Assembly (NCBI GenBank): GCA_963709325.1
Contig: CAVPVV010000003.1
Location: 2,976,001 to 3,040,000, forward strand
Direction: 5' to 3'
From: VFZN01 sp963709325
GTDB taxonomy: Bacteria > Acidobacteriota > Vicinamibacteria > Vicinamibacterales > UBA2999
DNA: 64,000 nt
In this document: positions 14,819-25,226 of the stretch, in pieces
Numbering within the stretch: the stretch's first letter is position 1
How the letters are laid out: every line of letters starts with the position of its first letter
The notes under the pieces: generated by a model
Seen by the model: the letters and a program-made list of their open reading frames with translations, nothing else
Databases searched by the model: none
What the model was told of the DNA's origin: nothing
Program-made: the position numbers and the translations under genes

Positions 14819-16720
14819 ATGAGCGAGCACAACGAATTCCGCGATCTCGGCATGGACCGGCGGATCGACCGCCGCGATTTCCTGAACGGCGTCGCCGTCG
14901 GCGTCGGCAGCCTGTATGCGGCGCGGCAGGTCGCGTCAGTCGAGGCCGCAGAAACGTCGCAGGCTGCCGCCGCAGACGCATACCCGCCGCGGCGAATCGG
15001 GCTGCGGGGGCAGTATCCCGAGGCGATTCAGCATTTCGGCGCCATCGACTCGGGCAAGTACAGCCAGTACCCCGGCATCGACGTCGACACGAAAGAGACC
15101 TACGACCTGGTCATTGTCGGGGGCGGTCTGTCCGGGCTCTCGGCGGCGTATTTCTGGCAGCGCGCGCTCGGCGCCAACCAGAAGGTGCTGATTCTCGATA
15201 ACCACGACGACTTCGGCGGCCATGCCAAGCGCAACGAGTTCGTCTACAACGGTCGCACCTACCTGTCGTTCGGCGGCACGATGAGCATTGCCACGCCGTA
15301 TCCGTACAGCTACATGGCGAAGCGGCTGGTAGAGGATCTCGGCATCGACGTCACGAAGAACGGCACCGTCACCAATCGCGTGCTGTTCGAGACCCACAAC
15401 CTTGGTCCGAGCACGTTCTTCGACAAGGAGCATTTCGGCGAGGATCGGCTGGTCGTCGGCACCGGGCGCCTCCCGTGGGATCAGTTCTTCGCGAAGGCTC
15501 CGGTCTCCGACCAGGCGCGCAAGGATCTGATTCGCCTGCACGGCGAGAACCCGGACTACTTGGCCGGGATGACGGTCGAGCAGAAGATGGCCAAGCTCGA
15601 AAGAATGAGCTACCAGGACTTTCTGCTCAAGCACGCGAAGATGAGCCCCGACGCGCTGCCGTATTTTCTCGGACAGGGCGGCCGCAATAACAAACGCGTG
15701 GACACGACCCCGGCGCTCGAAGCCGCGCGGCGCGGCTCGGTCGGCTTCGACGGGCTCGGCCTCCCGAAGGAAGAGCAGTTCCGGCAAGGCAGCTACACGT
15801 TCCACTTCCCGGACGGTAACGCGTCGATTGCCCGGATCCTGGTCTCGCGCCTCGTGCCGAAGGCAATACCAGGGCCGCTCGACGTGAACACTGTCGGCAA
15901 GGCGGTCGTGGCCTACGAGAAGCTCGATGAGCCGTCGGCCGGGGTTCGCATTCGCTTGAACAGCACGGTGGCGCGGGTCGCTCACGACGGTGCCTCCGAC
16001 AGCGCCGCCGCCGTTCGCGTCGCCTACCTGCGCGACGGCAAGATGCACGAAGTGCGGGGCAGCAACGTGATCCTTGCCTGTTACAACGCGATGATCCCGA
16101 AGCTGATGCCGGAACTGCCGGACACGCAGCGGCAGGCTCTCGCCTATTCGGTGAAGGTGCCGATGCTCTACACGAACGTGCTGCTCCGGCGCTGGTCCGC
16201 GTTCAAGCAGCTGGGCGTGGCAAGCATCAGCTCGCCGGGCATGTACCACCCGAGCGCCAGCCTCGATCCCGGCACGACGGTTGGCGGCTACCAGGGCGTC
16301 ACCACACCGGAGGAACCGATCGTCGTCCACATGGTCCGCAACCCGAACAAGCCGGGGCTGCCGCGCAAAGAGCAGAATCGCCTCGGCCAGCAGGAGTTGC
16401 GGACGATGACGTTCCAGGACTTCGAGCTGGCCATCCGCCGCCAGTTCGCGCGGATGCTGGCCGGCACCGGCTTCGATCCCGCCGCCGACATCGTTGGCAT
16501 GGCCGTCAATCGCTGGCCGGACGGCTACGCCTACACCTACGACACGCTCGCCGACCCTGACGTACCGCCCGAGCAGCGGCCGCACGTGATTGGCCGCCAG
16601 CGCTTCGGACGGGTGACGATTGCCAACTCCGACGCGGGCGCGGCGGCGTTCACGAACCAGGCGTTCGACGAAGCGCACCGCGCCGTGCAGGAGATTCTCC
16701 TCAGCCGCGGGCTGTCGTGA
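14819..16720 (+). CDS. Tat-exported FAD flavoprotein, spermidine-dehydrogenase-like (paralogue 1)
   Basis: 633 residues. The N-terminus is Tat-like (DRRIDRRDFLNGVAVGVG, Arg-Arg at 18-19). A Rossmann FAD site VIVGGGLSGLSAAYF sits near 98-112, and LILDNHDDFGGHAKRNEF, which follows the adenine-binding strand, is shared by all three paralogues. Conserved late segments are FHFPDGNASIAR, KVPMLYTNVLLRRW and RWPDGYAYTYDTLAD. Family knowledge: relatives of this length with this opening are spermidine dehydrogenase (SpdH), oxidising polyamines in the periplasm. The substrate here is inferred. Unlike the other two it lacks the GSHAGSFE segment before the FAD site. It overlaps the next gene by 4 bp. Confidence 0.8.
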   Translation: MSEHNEFRDLGMDRRIDRRDFLNGVAVGVGSLYAARQVASVEAAETSQAAAADAYPPRRIGLRGQYPEAIQHFGAIDSGKYSQYPGIDVDTKETYDLVIVGGGLSGLSAAYFWQRALGANQKVLILDNHDDFGGHAKRNEFVYNGRTYLSFGGTMSIATPYPYSYMAKRLVEDLGIDVTKNGTVTNRVLFETHNLGPSTFFDKEHFGEDRLVVGTGRLPWDQFFAKAPVSDQARKDLIRLHGENPDYLAGMTVEQKMAKLERMSYQDFLLKHAKMSPDALPYFLGQGGRNNKRVDTTPALEAARRGSVGFDGLGLPKEEQFRQGSYTFHFPDGNASIARILVSRLVPKAIPGPLDVNTVGKAVVAYEKLDEPSAGVRIRLNSTVARVAHDGASDSAAAVRVAYLRDGKMHEVRGSNVILACYNAMIPKLMPELPDTQRQALAYSVKVPMLYTNVLLRRWSAFKQLGVASISSPGMYHPSASLDPGTTVGGYQGVTTPEEPIVVHMVRNPNKPGLPRKEQNRLGQQELRTMTFQDFELAIRRQFARMLAGTGFDPAADIVGMAVNRWPDGYAYTYDTLADPDVPPEQRPHVIGRQRFGRVTIANSDAGAAAFTNQAFDEAHRAVQEILLSRGLS

Positions 16721-18753
16721 GCTCCGCCATGACCAGCGACGAGGCCAATCTCGGGATGACGAGCAACATCACCCGCCGTGACTTCCTGAACGGCGTCGCC
16801 GTCGGTGTCGGCGGCGCGATGGCGGCGCCGTCGCTGGCCGAGGCGGCGGCGAGCCAGGCCGCCGGCGCGCAGACCGGAACCGCGGCGACGGCGAACCCTG
16901 CCTATTACCCGCCGGCGTCCACGGGCATGCGCGGGAGCCATGCCGGGTCGTTCGAGGCGATGCACCGCGTCCGCGACGCGCGCGGATGGAAAGAGGCAGC
17001 GACCGACACCGGCGAGCACTACGACCTCGTGGTGGTCGGTGGCGGGATCAGCGGCCTTGCGGCGGCGCATTACTTCCGTGCCGCGGTCGGGCCCAACGCG
17101 AGTGTGCTGATGCTCGACAACCACGACGACTTCGGCGGCCACGCCAAGCGCAACGAGTTCAGCCACGACGGCCGGATGCTGATGCTGAACGGCGGCACGC
17201 TCAACATCGAGTCGCCGCAGCAGTACAGCGACATCGCGATGGGGCTGCTGCGGCGGATCGGGATCGACATCGATCGGTTCGAGCGCGAGACCGAGCACGA
17301 TCGCGGCACCTATCAGCGCATGGGCCTCAAGAATGCCGTGTTCTTCCCGAAGGAGAAGTTCGGGGAGGATCGCCTCGTCGTGGGTTCACCCGGAGGGAAC
17401 GCCACGTCCGAGCAGTGGCGCGAGTTCCTCGCAAAAGCTCCGGTGTCCGACGAGGTTCGTGGAGACCTCGCTCGCCTCCAGAGCAAGGACCAGCCGGACT
17501 ACATGGCGGGCCTGTCCGACCTGGAGAAGAAACGGCAGCTCCTGCAAATGAGCTACCAGGACTTCCTGCTGAAGGTTGCAAAGGTGCATCCGGACGCGGC
17601 CTGGTATCACCAGGCGCGCACGACCGGTCTGTTCCTGATGATGACCGACGCGGTGCCCGCGTACTACGGCTGGAACTCGGGCTATCCCGGGTTCCAGGGG
17701 ATGAAGCTCGAGCCGACGCCACGCGAGGTCCTCTACTACGAGCCGGGCGGCGCGCACGGGCGCGAGAATCAGGCCCGCGCCAACGAAGGCGGACGTTCCG
17801 TCCACTTTCCGGACGGCAATGCGACGATCGCCCGCCTGCTGGTGCGATCGCTCGTGCCCGACGCAGTCCCGGGCTCCACTCAGGAGGACATCGTCACCGC
17901 TCGCGTGGACTACGCGAAGCTCGATCGCGACGGCGCCAGCAGCCGGATTCGCCTCAACAGCTCGGTCGTCCACGTCGCGCACAGGGGCGATCCCGCTGCG
18001 GCGCACGAAGTGGAGGTCACTTACGTCACCGGTGGCCAGGCGCGTATGGTTCGAGGCACCCACGTTGTGCTCGCGTGCTGGAACTCGATCATTCCGTACC
18101 TGTGTCCCGAGCTTCCGGCGAAACAGCGCGAAGCGCTCGCTTATGGCATCAAGGCGCCGATCGTCTACACCAACGTCTTCATTCGAAACTGGACGGCGCT
18201 CGCCAGGCTTGGTGTCGCCAACATCACTGCTCCGGGCGGATTCCATCCGACCGTGCAGCTCGCCGAGCCGGTCACCGTCGGGCAGTACCAGTGTTCGCGC
18301 ACGCCTGAAGAGCCGATCGTCCTTCACCTCGTGAGGACACCTTGCGCGCCCGGAAAGCCGCGCAAGGAGCAGCACCGGGCCGGCCGGGCGGAGCTGCTGT
18401 CGATGCCGTTCGAGACCTTCGAGCGGGAGATTCGATCGGAGCTTGGACGGATGCTCGGCGGAGGCGGATTCGATCCGGCGCGAGACATCCTCGCGATCAC
18501 CGTCAACCGCTGGCCGCACGGCTACACCTACAACTACAACACGCTCGCCGATCCGATCGCGTGGTCGCTGGCCACACCGGAAGATCGCGCCTGCGTCGTC
18601 GGCCGGCAGCCGTTCGGCCGGATTGCGATCGCGAATGCGGATGCGGCGGGCAGCTCGCACACCGACGCGGCGATCGAGCAGGCGTATCGCGCGGTGCGCG
18701 AAGTCGTTGAGTCGCGAGCGGCCGAATACGTCTCGCGTTTTACCAGCAGCTGA
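16717..18753 (+). CDS. Tat-exported FAD flavoprotein, spermidine-dehydrogenase-like (paralogue 2)
   Basis: 678 residues from GTG 16717, whose codon overlaps the stop of paralogue 1 (GTGA), or 674 from ATG 16729. Tat-like NITRRDFLNGVAVGVGG, a spacer, MRGSHAGSFEAMH, the Rossmann site VVVGGGISGLAAAHYF and LMLDNHDDFGGHAKRNEF follow in order. It shares VHFPDGNATIARLLV and WPHGYTYNYNTLAD with the paralogues. Overlapping stop and start indicate translational coupling with paralogue 1. The role is inferred to be oxidation of an amine substrate in the periplasm. Confidence 0.8.
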   Translation: MSSAMTSDEANLGMTSNITRRDFLNGVAVGVGGAMAAPSLAEAAASQAAGAQTGTAATANPAYYPPASTGMRGSHAGSFEAMHRVRDARGWKEAATDTGEHYDLVVVGGGISGLAAAHYFRAAVGPNASVLMLDNHDDFGGHAKRNEFSHDGRMLMLNGGTLNIESPQQYSDIAMGLLRRIGIDIDRFERETEHDRGTYQRMGLKNAVFFPKEKFGEDRLVVGSPGGNATSEQWREFLAKAPVSDEVRGDLARLQSKDQPDYMAGLSDLEKKRQLLQMSYQDFLLKVAKVHPDAAWYHQARTTGLFLMMTDAVPAYYGWNSGYPGFQGMKLEPTPREVLYYEPGGAHGRENQARANEGGRSVHFPDGNATIARLLVRSLVPDAVPGSTQEDIVTARVDYAKLDRDGASSRIRLNSSVVHVAHRGDPAAAHEVEVTYVTGGQARMVRGTHVVLACWNSIIPYLCPELPAKQREALAYGIKAPIVYTNVFIRNWTALARLGVANITAPGGFHPTVQLAEPVTVGQYQCSRTPEEPIVLHLVRTPCAPGKPRKEQHRAGRAELLSMPFETFEREIRSELGRMLGGGGFDPARDILAITVNRWPHGYTYNYNTLADPIAWSLATPEDRACVVGRQPFGRIAIANADAAGSSHTDAAIEQAYRAVREVVESRAAEYVSRFTSS

Positions 18754-18775
18754 TCGGAAACGAGGAGGCGGCGAT

Positions 18776-21602
18776 ATGACTTGGCTTCGACGGGCGGCGG
18801 CCGGCGCCAGCATGCTGTTCCTGGCCGCGGCAGCGGCGGCAGCGCAGACTGCGGCGGGAACTGGTGTTATCGCCGGGACCGTGACGGACAATACCAGGGC
18901 GATGCTGCCAGGTGTGGCCGTGACGGTGTCCGGCAGCTCGGTCATGGGTGCTCCCAGCACCACGACCAACGAGAACGGGGCCTTTCGCATTCCCTCGCTG
19001 CCGCCGGGCGAGTACACCGTGAAGTTCGAGCTCACCGGCTTTGGCACGGTGATTCGCGAGGGCATACGCGTCGGTGTCGGCTTCACCGCCACGGTGAACA
19101 CCGAGATGAACCTGGCCAGCGTCGCGGAAAGCGTCACGGTCAGCGGCCAGTCTCCGGTCGTGGACCTCACCAGTACGACCCAGGCCACGCGCTTTGATGA
19201 CGAGGTGCTCGCGAGCTTGCCCGGCGCGCGCGACTACTGGGCGGTGCTGGCACAGACGCCGGCCGTCGCGATGGGCCGGGTCGACGTCGGCGGCAGCGGC
19301 GCGCTGACCCAGCAGCCCTACACCGCCTACGGCCTCACCAGCGCCGGCGGCGTGAACCGTGCCGAAGTCGAAGGGATCATGGTCAACGAAGGCGCGGGCG
19401 GCGGCGGCAGCGACATGTATTACACCGACTACGGCGCCTTCGCCGAGATCGCCATCAACGCCGTCGGCAACGGCGCCGAGATGCCGAACCCGGGCGTGCT
19501 GAGTCAGCTCATCGCCAAGTCCGGCGGCAACCAGTACCACGGCAACGTCTATTTCGACTACCAGAACGAGTCGATGGAGGCCACCAACATCGACGACGAT
19601 CAGATTGCGGCGGGCGTGATCGGCAGCGACGTGGTCCCGCCGAAGGACACGAACCGCCTCGAGGTGTTCCGCGACTTCAACGCCGACCTCGGCGGGTTCA
19701 TCAAGAAGGACAAGCTGTGGTGGTACGGCGCCTATCGCCGCACCAACACCGGCCAGCGCTACCCGACGCTGATCGACGACATCCAGGACACGTGGGTCCC
19801 GGTTGCCACGGTCAAGGCCACCTTCAACGCGGCGGTGAACCACAAGGTCACTGGCTTCTACCAGTTTCAGACCAAGGAGCAGCCCGACTACCTTGGCGCA
19901 ATTCGCATTGCCGGCGGCCGCCAGAGCCCGGCGCTGATGGGGAAGGACACGGTCTGGTACTCGCGGTTTCCGCTCCACGTCTGGAAGGCGGAGTACACCG
20001 CGGTGCTGTCATCGGCGCTGTTCTTCGAGGCGAGAGGCGGTGCGTATCACTCGGTGTGGGCTCGCGACGGCAAGTCCACCGACCCACGCATCGAGGACAT
20101 CGGGAACAACTTCGTCTCCGGCGGCGTGTGGGGAACCGATCTGCGGCGTCATCGCCCACAGGCCAACGCGTCGCTCACCTATGCGAAGAACGACTGGGCC
20201 GGGACGCACAACTTCAAGCTCGGATTCGAGGTGATGCGCGATCTGCTGGTCCAGCCGTTCCCAGGCTTCCCGGGCGCGACCCAGACCGTCTCGGTGCGCA
20301 ACAACAACGCTGCCGACGCAAGTGGACGTCTATCAGCCCGGATCCGAGTCGAAGAACGGCCTCTGGACCGACTCGATCTATTTGAACGACTCGTGGCAGG
20401 TGAATCGGCGGCTCACGGTCAACGCCGGCATCCGCTTCGATCATCATTCGGCCTACCTGCCCGACCAGGTCGGTCCCAACAGCCAGTCGTTCTCGCGCGT
20501 CGACGGCATCGTCACGTTCAACAACTGGGGCCCGCGGCTGAGCGCCAGCTTCGACCTGACCGGTGACGCCAAGACCGTCGCGAAAGCCAGCTGGGGACAG
20601 TTCTGGCTCTACCCCGGCGCCGACCTCGCGTCCGGCCTCAACCCGAACGCGACGATGTGGTTCCAGCGCTACGGCTGGACGGATCGCAATGGCAACGGGA
20701 TCTACGACCCCGGCGAGGAGGGCGCGCTGCAGCTGGTGCAGGGCGGCGCCGCGTCGCAGGTCTTCGACGACAACCTGAAGAACACCTACGTGAACCAGGC
20801 CACGGCGTACGTGGAGCGCGAAGTCGGCGCCAACTTCGGCGTCCGCACCGGCTTTGTCTGGAACGGCCGCCGTCAGGTGCGGGGGCAGATCAACGTCAAC
20901 CGGCCGCTCGACGTCTACACGGTGCCGGTGACCTTCCGCGATCCCGGCCCCGACGGCCGCGCCAACACCCCGGACGACGGCGAGGTGCTGACGGGATACA
21001 ACTTGACGGCTGAAGGCCTCGCGCTCCCGATCGTGAACATCACGACCAACCTGCCCGGCGCCGACAGCGACTACTACAACTGGGAGCTCACCGGGACCAA
21101 GCGCGAGACGACGTTCTGGTCGATGCAGGCGAGTTTCGCTTATACCTGGACCCGTGAAACGGCGCTGACAGCGGGCGCCGGCTATACGCCGAACGCGTTC
21201 ATCAACACCGAGAACGAGCGGCTGAACTACACGACGTGGCAGGCCAAGCTGCTCGGCACCGTGAAGCTCAAGTGGGATTTCCGGGTGACGCCGACGGTCC
21301 GGCTTCAGGCCGGGACACCGTTCGGGCGCACCTTCACCCAGACCTTCAACTGGGGCAACGCCACCGTTCGCGCCGCGCCGATCAATGCGGAGCGGACGCC
21401 CAACATCAACGTCTTCGACATCCGGACGGAGAAGGCGTTCCGATTCACTCAGGGACGCTTGACCGGGTTCTTCGACATCTACAACGTGTTCAACAGCAAC
21501 GCGGAGCAGGCCATCACCACCACCTCAGGCTCATCGTGGCTGCGGCCGGTTGCGATCACCCCGCCGCGGATTGCCCGTGTCGGCGTGAAGTTCGTCTGGT
21601 GA
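18776..21602 (+). CDS. Oar-type TonB-dependent receptor with CarboxypepD-reg domain, one frameshift
   Basis: Two overlapping frames form one receptor of about 942 residues. It starts at ATG 18776 behind GAGGAGG with a signal peptide, then a carboxypeptidase-regulatory domain (IAGTVTDNTRAMLPGVAVTVSG, NENGAFRIPSLPPGEYTVKFELTGFG), a plug-like region (VVDLTSTTQATRF, FAEIAINAVGNGAEMPNPG) and beta-barrel strands. The last residues IARVGVKFVW end in aromatic Trp as in outer-membrane barrels. Removing one base near 20309 joins the frames. It probably imports a substrate used by the neighbouring flavoproteins and permease. The shift may be a sequence error. Confidence 0.85.
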
Positions 21603-21648
21603 CGCCGATGACGCGGATGGCGCAGGGGATTCGAACGAGAGGTCGTCA

Positions 21649-23685
21649 ATGAACAGTCACGACAAGAACCTTGGGATGGATCGCGCGATCGACCGGCGCC
21701 AGTTCGTCAACGGGGTGGGGCTTGGAGTCGGCGCGTCGCTGCTGCCAAAGTGGGCGTGGGCGATGGAGCTGGATGCGCAGGCGGCGGCGATGGAGCAGTC
21801 GCCAGACTACTATCCGCCGCGGCTCACCGGCCTGCGCGGCAGCCACGCCGGCTCGTTCGAGGTCGCGCACCAGCTGCGCGACCAGCGATCGGTCGATACC
21901 GCATCGGCAACGCATACCGGCGAGACCTACGACCTCGTGGTGGTCGGCGGCGGGCTCAGCGGGCTCGGCGCCGCGCACTACTTCGTCAAGAACGTCGGCC
22001 GCTCCGCCCGCGTTCTGGTCCTCGACAACCACGACGACTTCGGCGGTCACGCCAAGCGCAACGAGTTCGTGGTCGACGGCAAGACGATCGTGCTGAACGG
22101 CGGCACGCTCAACATCGAGTCGCCGCTCCGCTACAACCTGCCGTCGCGCCAGCTGCTCGAGTCGATTGGCGTCGACATCCCGCGTTTCGTCAAGTCCAAC
22201 GAGTCGCTGGCCGGCCTCTATGGCTCGCTCAACCTCCGAGGCGGCCACTTCTTCGACAAGGAGACGTGGGGAGCCGACAAATTGGCGGTGCGTCCGGCGG
22301 CCGCACAGGGGCAGGGGAGGCGCGGCGGCTACCCGCAGGAATATCTCGACATGATGCCGCTGTCGGCCAAGGCCAGGGCCGACATGATTCGGATACAGGA
22401 TCCGAATCAGCCCGACTACATGGCCGGGCTCGACTCGGCGGCGAAGAAGGCGCAGCTCGCGAAGATGAGCCTCGAGCACTACCTGCTCGAGGTCGCCAAG
22501 GTGGACAAGCAGTGCCTGTGGTTCTTCATCACGACCGGCCGCGGCAACTTCTGCGTCGGCGCCGACGCGATCCCGGCGTTGTTCGGATGGGAGATGGGCG
22601 TGCCCGGCTTCCAGGGACTGAAGCTCGAGCCGACGCCTGACGGCGTGCTGGCGGATCTGCCGGGCGGGCATCACGGACGTCAGAAAGCGGCCGGCGGCGG
22701 CGGCAGCATTCATTTCCCGGACGGCAACGCGACGCTCACGCGCCTGCTGGTGCGCTGGTTGATTCCCGAGGCAGTGCCCGGCAAGACGCAGGAGGACGTG
22801 GGCGCGGCCCGCGTCAACTACGCGATCCTCGATCGGCCCGACCAGACGGCCCGCATTCGCCTGAACAGCACCGCCGTCAACGTGCGTCACGACGGCAGCC
22901 CGGACAGCGCCAAGGAGGTGATCGTCACCTACAGTCGCGGCGGGAAGCTGTATGACGTCCGCGGCCGGCACGTCGTGATGGCGTGCTGGAATATGTTCAT
23001 CCCCTACCTCGCGCCGGAGCTGCCGCCGGCGCAAAAGGAAGCGCTGCTCTACGGCGTGAAAGGGCCGCTGGTCTACACCAGCGTCGCGCTGCACCGGTGG
23101 ACCGCGTTCGAGAAGCTCGGGGTCGGCAACGTCGCGACGCCGACGATGTATCACGACTCACTGGGGCTGGCCGAGGCAGTGGACCTCGGCGACATCAAGC
23201 ACGCGCGGACGCCGAACGATCCCGTGGTCCTGCACATGGACCGGCACCCCTGCGCCCCCGGCAAGCCCCGGAAGGAGCAGCACCGCATCGGCCGCGCCGA
23301 TCTCCTGGCGGCAACCTTCGAGGACTTCGAGCGCAGCATCCGCGACCAGCTCGCCCGGGTGCTGGGCAGCGGCGGCTTCGATCCCGCGCGCGACATTGCC
23401 GCGATCACCGTCAACCGCTGGCCACACGGCTACGCCTACACCTACAACAGCCTCTATGAACCGATCGAGTGGGTGTACACCTCCAGCGCCGATCGCCCGT
23501 GCGTGAAGGCGCGGCAGCCATTCGGCCGAATCACGATCGCCAACTCGGATGCGGCTGCCAGCCCGCACACCGATGCGGCCTTCCTGGAGGCGAGCCGCGC
23601 CGTCGGCGAGGTACTGGAGCGGCGCGCGTTCCCGTTCCTGACGACGAAACCGCCGACCTCGTCCGGTCCGAATCAAAAGGGTTGA
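21649..23685 (+). CDS. Tat-exported FAD flavoprotein, spermidine-dehydrogenase-like (paralogue 3)
   Basis: 678 residues from ATG 21649. The opening DRAIDRRQFVNGVGLGVGAS has RRQF in place of RRDF. LRGSHAGSFEVAHQL, VVVGGGLSGLGAAHYF, LVLDNHDDFGGHAKRNEF, IHFPDGNATLTRLLV and RWPHGYAYTYNSLYE follow as in paralogue 2, to which it is closer than to paralogue 1. It is separated from them by the TonB receptor, so the cluster may have grown by duplication around the receptor. Its stop is one base before the APC permease start. Confidence 0.8.
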   Translation: MNSHDKNLGMDRAIDRRQFVNGVGLGVGASLLPKWAWAMELDAQAAAMEQSPDYYPPRLTGLRGSHAGSFEVAHQLRDQRSVDTASATHTGETYDLVVVGGGLSGLGAAHYFVKNVGRSARVLVLDNHDDFGGHAKRNEFVVDGKTIVLNGGTLNIESPLRYNLPSRQLLESIGVDIPRFVKSNESLAGLYGSLNLRGGHFFDKETWGADKLAVRPAAAQGQGRRGGYPQEYLDMMPLSAKARADMIRIQDPNQPDYMAGLDSAAKKAQLAKMSLEHYLLEVAKVDKQCLWFFITTGRGNFCVGADAIPALFGWEMGVPGFQGLKLEPTPDGVLADLPGGHHGRQKAAGGGGSIHFPDGNATLTRLLVRWLIPEAVPGKTQEDVGAARVNYAILDRPDQTARIRLNSTAVNVRHDGSPDSAKEVIVTYSRGGKLYDVRGRHVVMACWNMFIPYLAPELPPAQKEALLYGVKGPLVYTSVALHRWTAFEKLGVGNVATPTMYHDSLGLAEAVDLGDIKHARTPNDPVVLHMDRHPCAPGKPRKEQHRIGRADLLAATFEDFERSIRDQLARVLGSGGFDPARDIAAITVNRWPHGYAYTYNSLYEPIEWVYTSSADRPCVKARQPFGRITIANSDAAASPHTDAAFLEASRAVGEVLERRAFPFLTTKPPTSSGPNQKG

Positions 23686-23686
23686 A

Positions 23687-25198
23687 ATGACGCCAGCCGA
23701 GGCAGTGGTCTCCGAGCCCGAGCCTGACGCCGTCCCGGAGGCCGGCTTCCGCCGATCGCTGGGGCTCTACGATTCGACGATGATCGTCGTCGGCGGGATG
23801 ATCGGGTCGGGGATCTTCCTGGTCAGCGCCGACATGGCGCGGCTGCTCGGGTCCGCGGCGTGGGTGCTGGCGGCGTGGGGCCTCACGGCGGTTCTCACGC
23901 TGGCCGCGGCCCTCTCCTACGGCGAGCTCGCGGCGATGATGCCCCGAGCCGGCGGACAGTACGTCTACCTGCGCGAAGCGTTCTCGCCAATCTGGGGGTT
24001 CCTCTACGGCTGGACACTCTTCGCGGTCATCCAGACCGGTACCGTCGCTGCGGTGAGCGTCGGCTTCGCGCGTTATGCCGGCGTGCTTTTCCCGGGCATT
24101 GCCGAGGACCGCTACCTGATTCCGCCGATCCACATCAGCACCCGCTACGCGCTCTCGCTGTCGGTCGCCCAGCTCGTGGGGATCTCGATCATCGCGCTGC
24201 TCACGTGGACCAACACGCGCGGGCTGGACTACGGCCGGTTGATCCAGAACATCTTCACCACCGCCAAGACCGGAGCTCTGGCCGCGCTCATTGTCATCGG
24301 ACTGGCGCTTGGCGCGAATGCCCAAACCATCGCGGCGAACTTCGCGAATGCCTGGACTCGGGTCTCGCCGGTCCCGCTCGCGCCGGGGCTGGACGCGACG
24401 TCCACCTTCGGGCTGCTCGTCGCGCTGGCGATCGCGCAGGTCGGTTCGCTCTTCAGCTCCGACGCGTGGAACAACATCACGTTCACGGCTGGCGAGGTGA
24501 AGAACCCGCGCCGCGACGTGCCGCTCTCGCTCGCGCTCGGCACCGGCATCGTCATGACGCTGTACCTGCTCGCCAACGTCACCTACTTCGTGACGCTGCC
24601 GACGCCCGCGGTCCAGACGGTGCCTGGCGATCGCGTCGCGGCGGCCACCCTCGAGGCGGCACTGCCGGGAGTCGGAGCGATGCTCCTCGCCGCCGGCATC
24701 ATGATTTCGACATTCGGGTGCGCCAACGGCATGCTGCTGTCGGGAGCGCGCGCCTACTACGCGATGGCCCGTGACGGGCTCTTCTTCCGAGGCGCCGGCG
24801 AGCTCAACGCCGCAGGGGTGCCGGCCAGGGGGCTGATCATCCAGGGGATCTGGACGGCGGTGCTCGTCCTGCTCCGCACCTACGATCCGGTAACCCGCGC
24901 CTACGGGAACCTTTACGGAAGCCTCCTCGACTACGTCGTGTCCGCGGCGCTGGTCTTCTACATCCTCACGATCGCGGCCGTGTTCCGCTTGCGGCAGACG
25001 CAGCCGCACGTGCCGCGCCCCTACAAAGCGTTCGGCTACCCGCTCGTTCCGGCCATGTACATCGTCATTGCGGCGGCGATCCTGCTGATCCTCGCAGTCT
25101 ACCGGCCGACGACGACCTGGCCGGGGTTCGTGATCGTGCTGGTCGGCGTGCCGGTATACGTGTGGTTCGCGCGGACCACCGGCCGGCCGGCTCGCTGA
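23687..25198 (+). CDS. APC-superfamily amino acid/polyamine permease
   Basis: 503 residues with about 12 hydrophobic segments. The first carries the APC signature MIVVGGMIGSGIFLVSADMA. Then come SYGELAAMMPRAGGQYVYLREAF, an internal SSDAWNNITFTAGEVKNPRRDVP and MARDGLFFRGAGELN, motifs of the LAT/YfnA-type and PotE-type APC carriers. It would import or exchange amino acids or polyamines at the inner membrane. It starts two bases after paralogue 3, strongly suggesting one operon. Substrate is inferred from context only. Confidence 0.85.
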   Translation: MTPAEAVVSEPEPDAVPEAGFRRSLGLYDSTMIVVGGMIGSGIFLVSADMARLLGSAAWVLAAWGLTAVLTLAAALSYGELAAMMPRAGGQYVYLREAFSPIWGFLYGWTLFAVIQTGTVAAVSVGFARYAGVLFPGIAEDRYLIPPIHISTRYALSLSVAQLVGISIIALLTWTNTRGLDYGRLIQNIFTTAKTGALAALIVIGLALGANAQTIAANFANAWTRVSPVPLAPGLDATSTFGLLVALAIAQVGSLFSSDAWNNITFTAGEVKNPRRDVPLSLALGTGIVMTLYLLANVTYFVTLPTPAVQTVPGDRVAAATLEAALPGVGAMLLAAGIMISTFGCANGMLLSGARAYYAMARDGLFFRGAGELNAAGVPARGLIIQGIWTAVLVLLRTYDPVTRAYGNLYGSLLDYVVSAALVFYILTIAAVFRLRQTQPHVPRPYKAFGYPLVPAMYIVIAAAILLILAVYRPTTTWPGFVIVLVGVPVYVWFARTTGRPAR

Positions 25199-25226
25199 AC
25201 GCGCCCTCGGCTACCATACCCGGCGG

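Noticed and set aside
14240..16720. 826-codon plus-strand frame extending flavoprotein 1 upstream
   Set aside because: The first part is Arg-rich shadow of the NTF2-like gene, while the Tat-like start at 14819 is clear.
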